In this document: positions 11,601 through 20,600 of the stretch, one piece after another
Layout of the letters: every line of letters starts with the position of its first letter
How positions within the stretch are numbered: the stretch's first letter is position 1
DNA from: Microglena sp. YARC
Lineage: Eukaryota > Chlorophyta > Chlorophyceae > Chlamydomonadales > Chlamydomonadaceae
DNA length: 64,000 nt
Direction of reading: 5' to 3'
Assembly: GCA_022414725.1 (NCBI GenBank)
Contig: CM039465.1
Coordinates: forward strand, 45,573,565-45,637,564
Program-made: the position numbers and the translations under genes
The notes under the pieces: model-generated
Seen by the model: the letters and a program-made list of their open reading frames with translations, nothing else
What the model was told of the DNA's origin: nothing
Database searches by the model: none

Positions 11601-14600
11601 CTCTGCCTCTGCTTGTAAGCTGCGCCTATGCCTATGTCTATGCCTTTGCCTGTAAGCTGCGCCTATGCCTATGTCTATGCCTTTGCCTGTAAGCTGCGCC
11701 TATGCCTATGTCTATGCCTCTGCCTGTAAGCTGCCAGCCTATGTCTATGCCTTTGCCTGTAAGCTGCGCCTGTGCCTATGTCTATGCCTTTGCCTGTAAG
11801 CTGGGCCTCTGCCTCTGCCTGTAAGCTGCACCTATGCCTATGTCTATGCCTTTGCCTGTAAGCTGAGCCTATGCCTATGTCTATGCCTTTGCCTGTAAGC
11901 TGCGCCTATGCCTATGTCTATGCCTTTGACTGTAAGCTGCGCCTATGCCTATGTCTATGCCTTTGCCTGTAAGCTGCGCCTATGCCATGTATATGCCTCT
12001 GCCTGTAAGCTGCGCCAGCCTATGTCTATGCCTTTGCCTGTAAGCTGCGCCTATGCCTATGTCTATGCCTTTGCCTGTAAGCTGCGCCTGTGCCTATGTC
12101 TATGCCTTTGCCTTTAAGCTGGGCCTCTGCCTCTGCCTGTAAGCTGCGCCTATGCCTATGTCTATGCCTTTGCCTGTAAGCTGCGCCTCTGCCTCTGCCT
12201 GTAAGCTGCGCCTATGCCTATGTCTATGCCTCTGCCTGTAAGCTGCGCCTATGCCTATGTCTATGCCTTTGCCTGTAAGCTGCCCCTCTGCCTCTGCCTG
12301 TAAGCTGCGCCTATGCCTATGTCTATGCCTTTGCCTGTAAGCTGCGCCTCTGCCTCTGCCTGTAAGCTGCGCCTATGCCTATGTGTATGCCTTTGCCTGT
12401 AAGCTGCGCCTATGCCTCTGCCTGTAGGCTGCGCCTATGCCTATGTCTATGCCTTTGCCTGTAAGCTGCGCCTATGCCTATGTCTATGCCTCTGCCTGTA
12501 AGCTGCGCCTATGCCTATGTATATGCCTCTGCCTGTAAGCTGCGCCTCTGCCTTTGCCTGTAAGCTGCGCCTATGCCTATGTCTATGCCTATGCCTGTAA
12601 GCTGCGCCTATGCCTATGTCTATGCCTTTGACTGTAAGCTGCGCCTATGCCTCTGCTTGTAAGCTGCGCCTATGCCTATGTCTATGCCTTTGCCTGTAAG
12701 CTGCGCCTATGCCTATGTCTATGCCTCTGCCTGTAAGCTGCGCCTATGCCTATGTCTATGCCTCTGCCTGTAAGCTGCGCCAGCCTATGTCTATGCCTTT
12801 GCCTGTAAGCTGCGCCTATGCCTATGTCTATGCCTTTGCCAGTAAGCTGCGCCTGTGCCTATGTCTATGCCTTTGCATGTAAGCTGCGCCTATGCCTATG
12901 TCTATGCCTTTGCCTGTAAGCTGGGCCTCTGCCTCTGCCTGTAAGCTGCGCCTATGCCTATGTCTATGCCTTTGCCTGTAAGCTGCGCCTATGCCTATGT
13001 ATATGCCTCTGCCTGTAAGCTGCCAGCCTATGTCTATGCCTTTGCCTGTAAGCTGCGCCTATGCCTATGTCTATGCCTTTGCCTGTAAGCTGCGCCTGTG
13101 CCTATGTCTATGCCTTTGCCTGTAAGCTGGGCCTCTGCCTCTGCCTGTAAGCTGCGCCTGTGCCTATGTCTATGCCTTTGCCTGTAAGCTGCGCCTCTGC
13201 CTCTGCCTGTAAGCTGCGCCTATGCCTATGTCTATGCCTCTGCCTGTAAGCTGCGCCTATGCCTATGTTTAGGCCTTTGCCTGTAAGCTGCCCCTCTGCC
13301 TCTGCCTGTAAGCTGCGCATATGCCTATGTCTATGCCTTTGCCTGTAAGCTGCGCCTCTGCCTCTGCCTGTAAGCTGCGCCTATGCCTATGTGTATGCCT
13401 TTGCCTGTAAGCTGCGCCTCTGCCTCTGCCTGTAAGCTGCGCCTATGCCTATGTCTATGCCTCTGCCTGTAAGCTGCGCCTATGCCTATGTCTAGGCCTT
13501 TGCCTGTAAGCTGCCCCTCTGCCTCTGCCTGTAAGCTGCGCATATGCCTATGTCTATGCCTTTGCCTGTAAGCTGCGCCTCTGCCTCTGCCTGTAAGCTG
13601 CGCCTATGCCTATGTGTATGCCTTTGCCTGTAAGCTGCGCCTTTGCCTCTGCCTGTAGGCTGCGCCTATGCCTATGTCTATGCCTCTGCCTGTAAGCTGC
13701 GCCTATGCCTATGTCTATGCCTCTGCCTGTAAGCTGCGCCTATGCCCTTGCCTGTAAGCTGCGCCTATGCCTATGTCTATGCCTTTGCCTATAAGCTGCG
13801 CCTATGCCTATGTCTATGCCTTTGCCTGTAAGCTGCGCCTCTGCCTCTGCCTGTAAGCTGCGCCTCTGCCTATGTCTATGCCTTTGCCTGTAAGCTGCGC
13901 CTATGCCTATGTCTATGCCTCTGCCTGTAAGCTGCGCCTATGCCTATGCCTATGCCTTTGCCTGTAAGCTGCGCCTATGCCTATGTCTATGCCTTTGCCT
14001 GTAAGCTGTGCCTATGCCTATGTCTATGCCTTTGCCTGTAAGCTGGGTCTCTGCCTCTGCCTGTAAGCTGCGCCTATGCCTATGTCTATGCCTTTGCCTG
14101 TAAGCTGCGCCAATGCCTATGTCTATGCCTTTTCCTGTAAGCTGGGCCTCTGCCTCTGCCTGTAAGCTGCGCCTATGCCTATGTCTATGCCTTTGCCTGT
14201 AAGCTGCGCCTGTTCCTATGTCTATGCCATTGCCTGTAAGCTGCGCCTGTGCCTATGTCTATGCCTTTGCCTGTAAGCTGCGCCTATGCCTATGTCTATG
14301 CCTTTGCCTGTAAGCTGCGCCTATGCCTATGTCTATGCCTTTGCCTGTAAGCTGCGCCTATGCCTATGTCTATGCCTCTGCCTGTAAGCTGCGCCTATGC
14401 CTATGTCTATGCCTTTGCCTTTAAGCTGCGCCTATGCCTAAGCCTATCGCATGAACTAAGTTGGGTTTAGGGTAGAGTCTAATATACATACCATTTATTA
14501 CATGTTTAATCATACGCCATTCCCAATTCTTCACAAACACCAGATCCAATGCTCCAAACACTTCCACTGCCGGGCGTCTTATATTTTTGCACTATGCATT

Positions 14601-17600
14601 ACATATGTAACCATTCACCACTCCCAGTCTTCACACGCACTTGGTTCAATGCTCCAAACACTTCCACTGCCGGGCGTCTAATACATATGTCCTATACATT
14701 ACATATGTAACCATTCACCACTCCCATTTTTCACACGCACTTGGTTCAATGCTCCAAACACTTCCACTGCCGGGCGTCTTACATATATGTCCTATGCATT
14801 ACATATGTAACCATTCACCACTCCCAGTCTTCACACGCACTTGGTTCAATGCTCCAAACACTTCCACTGCCGGGCGTCTAATACATATGTCCTATGCATT
14901 ACATATGTAACCATTGACCACTCCCAGTCTTTACACGCACTTGGTTCAATGCTCCAATCACTTCCACTGCAGGGCGTCTATTATATATGTACTATGCATT
15001 ACATATGTAACCATTCACCACTCCCATTCTTCACACGCACTTGGTTCAATGCTCCAAACACTTCCACTGCCGGGCGTCTTATATTTATGCACTATGCATT
15101 ACATATGTAACCATTCACCACTCCCAGTCTTCACACGCACTTGGTTCAATGCTCCAAACACTTCCACTGCAAGGAGTCGCAGGGGAGCGCAATAGATTCC
15201 AACGTCGGCCTTCTTCAGGGCCTCAAGTGCATTGTAGGTCTTGCCGCTGTTGGTAGGCCCTACGTGGTAGATGATGGTGCGCTGGGTGGCACGTGCGGCG
15301 GTAAACCACGTGTGAGGTTGACGCAGATCCACGGCACTTGACTTCCTGTGGAGCCGTGGCATCGGAGGGGCACAGGAATGTTTTATGTTATTTCGTTTGA
15401 AATACATATTTTTTCAGTCGTGGCATCGGAGGGGAATAGACATATATTTTATTATATTATATTTTTATTATATTGTTTTTTAGCCGTGGCATCAGAGGGG
15501 CACGTGCAGCTGCAAAACATGTGTGAGGTTGATGTAGGTCCACATTTCATAGCCGTGGCGTCTGAGGGGCACGTGCAGCGGCAAACGAGGCGTGAGGTTG
15601 ACACAGATCCACAGCACTTGACTTCCTGTGGAGCCGAGGCATCGGAGAGGCACAGGAATGTATTATATTTATTTTCATTTAATTTTTATAGCCGTGGCAT
15701 TGGAGGGGCACAGGAATGTATTTGTATTTATTGCAGTTTATTTTATTTTACTCTGTTTTACTTGTATTTTATTTTCATTTAATTGTATATCCGCGGGACG
15801 CTGCCTACCTTATATGGCTTTGTTGTAAACCTAGCACTCATCAAATGTCAAATCGAGATATTGGTAGGGTATGATCAGACTCTGACAATAACGCAATTCC
15901 CTCATGGGGCGCTACCTTGAGGTTCCCTTACATGGCTTGAACCCTAGTACTGATCATATGTTCACTCAGGGGCATTGGTAGAGTATGTCCAGACTCTGAC
16001 AATAACGCAATTCCCTCATGGGGCGCTACCTTGAGGTTCCCTTGTGCGGCTTAAACCCTAGTACTGATCATATGTTCACTCTGGGGCATGGGTAGAGTAT
16101 GTCCAGACTCTGACAATAACGCAATTCCCTCATGGGGCGCTACCTTGAGGTTCCCTTATATGGCTTTAACCCTAGTACCGATCATATGTTCACTCAGGGG
16201 CATTGGTAGAGTATGTCCAGACTCTGGCAATAACGCAATTCCCTCATGGGGCTCTACCTTGAGGTTCCCTTGTACGGCTTTAACCCTAGTACTGATCATA
16301 TGTTCACTCAGGGGCATTGGTAGAGTATGTCCAGACTCTGACAAGAACGCAATTCCCTCATGGGGCTCTACCTTGCGGTTCCCTTGTACGGCTTTAACCC
16401 TAGTACTGATCATATGTTCACTCAGGGGCTTTGGTAAAGAATATTCATTTTCTGCCAATAACATAATTCCGTCATGGGGCGCTACCTATAGGTTCCCTTA
16501 TATGGCCTTAAACCTAGTACTGATGATGTGCCCACTCAGGGGCATTGGTAGAGTATGTCCAGACTCTGGCAATAACGCAATTCCCTCATGGGGCTCTATT
16601 TTGAGGTTCCCTTGTACGGCTTTAACCCTAGTACTGATCATATGTTCACTCAGGGGCTTTGGTAAAGAATATTCATTTCTGCCAATAACATAATTCCGTC
16701 ATGGGGCGCTACCTATAGGTTCCCTTATATGGCCTTAAACCTAGTACTGATGATGCGCCCACTCAGGGGCATTGGTAGAGTATGTCCAGACTAAGACAAT
16801 AATGTAATTCCCTCATGGGGCGCTACCTGTAGTTTCCCTTGTGAGGCTCTAAACTTAGTACAGATCATATGTCAACTCAGGGGCATTTGTAGAGTTTGCT
16901 CAGACTCTGACAATAACACAATTTGCCCATGAGGCGCTACCTAGAGGTCCCCTTATGTGGCTATAACCCTAGTGCTGATTATGTCAACTCAGGGGGATTT
17001 GTAAATAATATTCAGACTCTGACAATAGAGAAATTCCCGCATGGGGCGCTACCTACATGTTCCCGTGTATGGCTTTAACCTACTACTCTGATCATATTTC
17101 CACTCAGGGGCATTGGTAGAGTATGTTCAAGCTCTGACAAAAATGTAATTCCCGCATTGTGCGCTACCTTGAGGTCCCCTTATATGGCGTTAACTTAATA
17201 CTGATCATTTGTCAACTCAAGGGCATTGGTAAAGAATATTCAGACTATACAAATGAGTAAATGACGCAGTTCCCGCATGGGGCGCTTCCTTGAGGTTCCC
17301 TTATGTGACTGTAAACCTAATACTGATTATATGCCAACTCAAGGGGCATTGGTAAAGGACGTCCAGACTCTGACAATAACCAATAACGAGATTCCCGCAT
17401 GGGGCACTACCTAGAGGTTCCCTTATATGGATTTAACCTAGTACTGATCATATGCCCACTCAGGGGCATTGGTAAAGAATATTCAGACTCTGACAATAAC
17501 GTAATTCCTGCATGGGGCGCTACCTATAGGTTCCCTTATACGGCTTTAACCTAGTACCGATCAAATTTACAAAAAGGGGCTTTGGTAGAGTATGTCCAGG

Positions 17601-20600
17601 CTCTGACAATAACGCAATCTCTGCATGGGGCGCTACCTTGAGGTTTCCTTATACGGCTGTAAAACTAGTACTGATCATATGTCAACTCAGGGGCAATGGT
17701 AAATAATATTCAGGATCTAACAATAATGTGATTCCCGCATGGGGCGCTACCTTGAGGTTCCCTTATATGGCTTTAAAACTAGTTTTGGTCATATGCCCAC
17801 TCAGGGGCAACACTAGATAATGTTCAGACTTTGCCAATAACGTGATTCCCGCATGGGGCGCTACCTTGAGGTTCCCTTATATGCCTTTAAAACTAGTTTT
17901 GATCATACCATCATACAGGGGGCGGCAAATAGATCTATATTGCCCCGGCATATAGATCTATATATAGCATAATATATCTATACCTGGTATATGGGTACCT
18001 CAAGGAGGCCTCTGAAAAATCTGGGATTTATTTTACTTGTAGTACTGCATCATATTAAGGTGCCTTGTGCCTTCAAAACAAATACAGGATTTAGTCGTAG
18101 TTCAGTAATCACTTGTGAAGCTTGCTGCCGGTGCGGTCACATACTAAATGGTCACGATATAGACTCCAAACCAACCCAGGCCTAATCCCCCCTACCCCCA
18201 TCATCAGTTTATCACCATCAGCAGTTCAGCAGACATCAGGTCCTAGACAAGTCTTTAAATTGTACTATTTGTGCAGCTTCTAGGCAGCTCCCCTGGCTGG
18301 CTATTCAGCCAAAACTAACGCAAGCTAGTGCACAGGGAGCTGCCTAGAAGCTGCTTCTGGTTGCCAAACAGTTCATCATCATCATCATCATCATCATCAA
18401 TTCATCATCATTCCGCGATTGCTTCGCTAGGGTAGTAGACTAGTAGGGTAACATGGACACATTGTGCAGTCGCCCTGAATCATCCCCTAAAGGCCATGGG
18501 CTAAAGCCCTATTCGCTAGCAGGATAGGAGCACCGTTCCTAAGGCGAGTGTTGTAAGAAGGGCTGTCCAGGTCCTTTTCCACAACGCAGCCGGCTCTGTT
18601 TGTTGAGACCCCCTTGCATGCCTTCATGTGCGCGTTAGTCGAGATGCTAATGTTGTTGGGACTGACGCCAATGTTACAAGATCGACAAAACAACAGGCAA
18701 GGTCCACCTTCTTCAATCAGCGCATCGAAGTTTGCTCTCCACTTAAAAGCCTGTGGGGCTTTCTCAAGAATGGCCAAGACGGCTGCAGGCAACTTCTGAT
18801 CGCTCTCATAACTTTGTAAGCTGCCTATATTCAGAAGGCTATTTGCCGTTCCTATTTGGAATCGTGGGAATAAAGCGAATAGCATGTTCGAGAAACATTA
18901 AACGGCTCAAACTGCCCATATAGATGTATATAGATGTATCGGGACGGGGGGGGGCTTAGGACAAGGGATATTGATAGATCTATCGGCTTTGCGAATATAT
19001 ATATATATATAGAGAGAGAGACCGATAGATCTATATAGATCTATCGGTCTATGCCTTTCCCTACCATCATACCATTGAGGTTCCCTTATACGGCTTTAAA
19101 AGTAGTATTGATTATACCATAATCTACCATTGCCCCTGTCAACTCAGGGGCAATGGTAGATTATGTTCAGACTCAGTGATCGTTTTTTCAAACCTGAAAG
19201 TGGTTTTTCCTAGCTTTACAGCTTTAAGCCTCCTCCAGGGACAGCGTTTTAGAACTTTTTATAGCTTTATGTAGCTTTTTTAGGGCCATTTAGGGAAGGA
19301 AAAAAAAGACTCAGACAATTACCTTCGAAACTCTGCTATCTCCTTTTTGAAGCGCTCCACAGTAAACTTGAGGAATAAGTCCTTGATCAGCTGCTCAGCT
19401 GCAAGTTGAAACCTGCAGCATTGGTGGATGGTGAAGTTGTGAATGGTGAATAGTGAATGATGAATGGTGAATGGTGGATGGGAAATTGGTGGATGATGAA
19501 CTTCTCAGCTTAATGGTGCAGTGGTAAATGGTGAATGGTGAATGAGGAATAGGAAATTGGTGGACGGTGAACTTCTCAACTTCTCAGATGAAAGTTGACA
19601 CCTGCAGCATTGTTGGATGGTGAACTTCTCAGCTGAATAGTGAATGGTGAATGGTGAACTTCTCAGCTGAATAGTCAGGGGTAGGCCAAATAAACTTAAG
19701 GGACTTGCCCAACCGTGACAGGAAGGATTAAAAATAAAAAGTTGTGATGAACTGACCCCACACAATCATTTTACTGCCGGGGTGGGTGGGTGGGTGGGGA
19801 GTGGATTAGAAAGGGCACATCTTACCGATGACAGAGCGGGAGGCGAGATTAGAGCCCCCAAACTATACACTTGTGTGTGTTTGCATGTGTGGTGTGTGTT
19901 TGTGTGTGTTTGTGTGTGTTACTGAGTGTGGCTGTGGGGGGGGGAGAGGGGTAGGGTGAATTGCAGTAAAAAAAAAAGTTGCACTTTTTGTCGAGCTTCA
20001 ACTAATTGTAAGAAGCATAACATGATGACATTGCATTTTTGTAAAACACTAAAATGGACAACCATTCAGCGCACGGTTTGTCCACCCACCAGTAATTCGC
20101 CTGGCCTGTAAGAAGTTAGGTATGAAGCTCAGGCCTGTCCCACCCACCCACCCAGCCATCCTCAGATCCACCCACCCATCCACCCACCTTTAATTCGCCT
20201 GGCCTGTCAGAAGGTAGGTATGCAGCTCAGGCCTGTGCCACCCACCCACCCGCCCTCAGATCCACCCACCTACCCACAGATCCACCGAACCACCCTCCCT
20301 CCCACCTGTAATTCGCCTGGCATGTCAGAAGGTAGGTATGCAGCCCAGGCCTATCCCATCCACCCACCCAACGGACTACTCACCCACCCTCAGATCCACC
20401 CACCCAACCACCCACCTGTAATTAGCCTGGCCTGTCAGAAGGTAGGTATGCAGATCAGGTGACATATACTTGGAGGTGTGGCTTCGGAACTGAGTAACAG
20501 CCCTTGGAAACACCTGCGGGAAGGTGGTGGTGGTGGAGGTAGTGATGTGGGTGGGGGGGGAGGTGGTGGTGGTGGTGGTGATGTGGGTGGGGGGGGGAGA

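Noticed and set aside
14530..15140. CRISPR-like array of regular repeats
   Set aside because: The whole 100-bp unit repeats, including the would-be spacers, and it is a copy of the adjoining helicase exon edge. The genome is eukaryotic.
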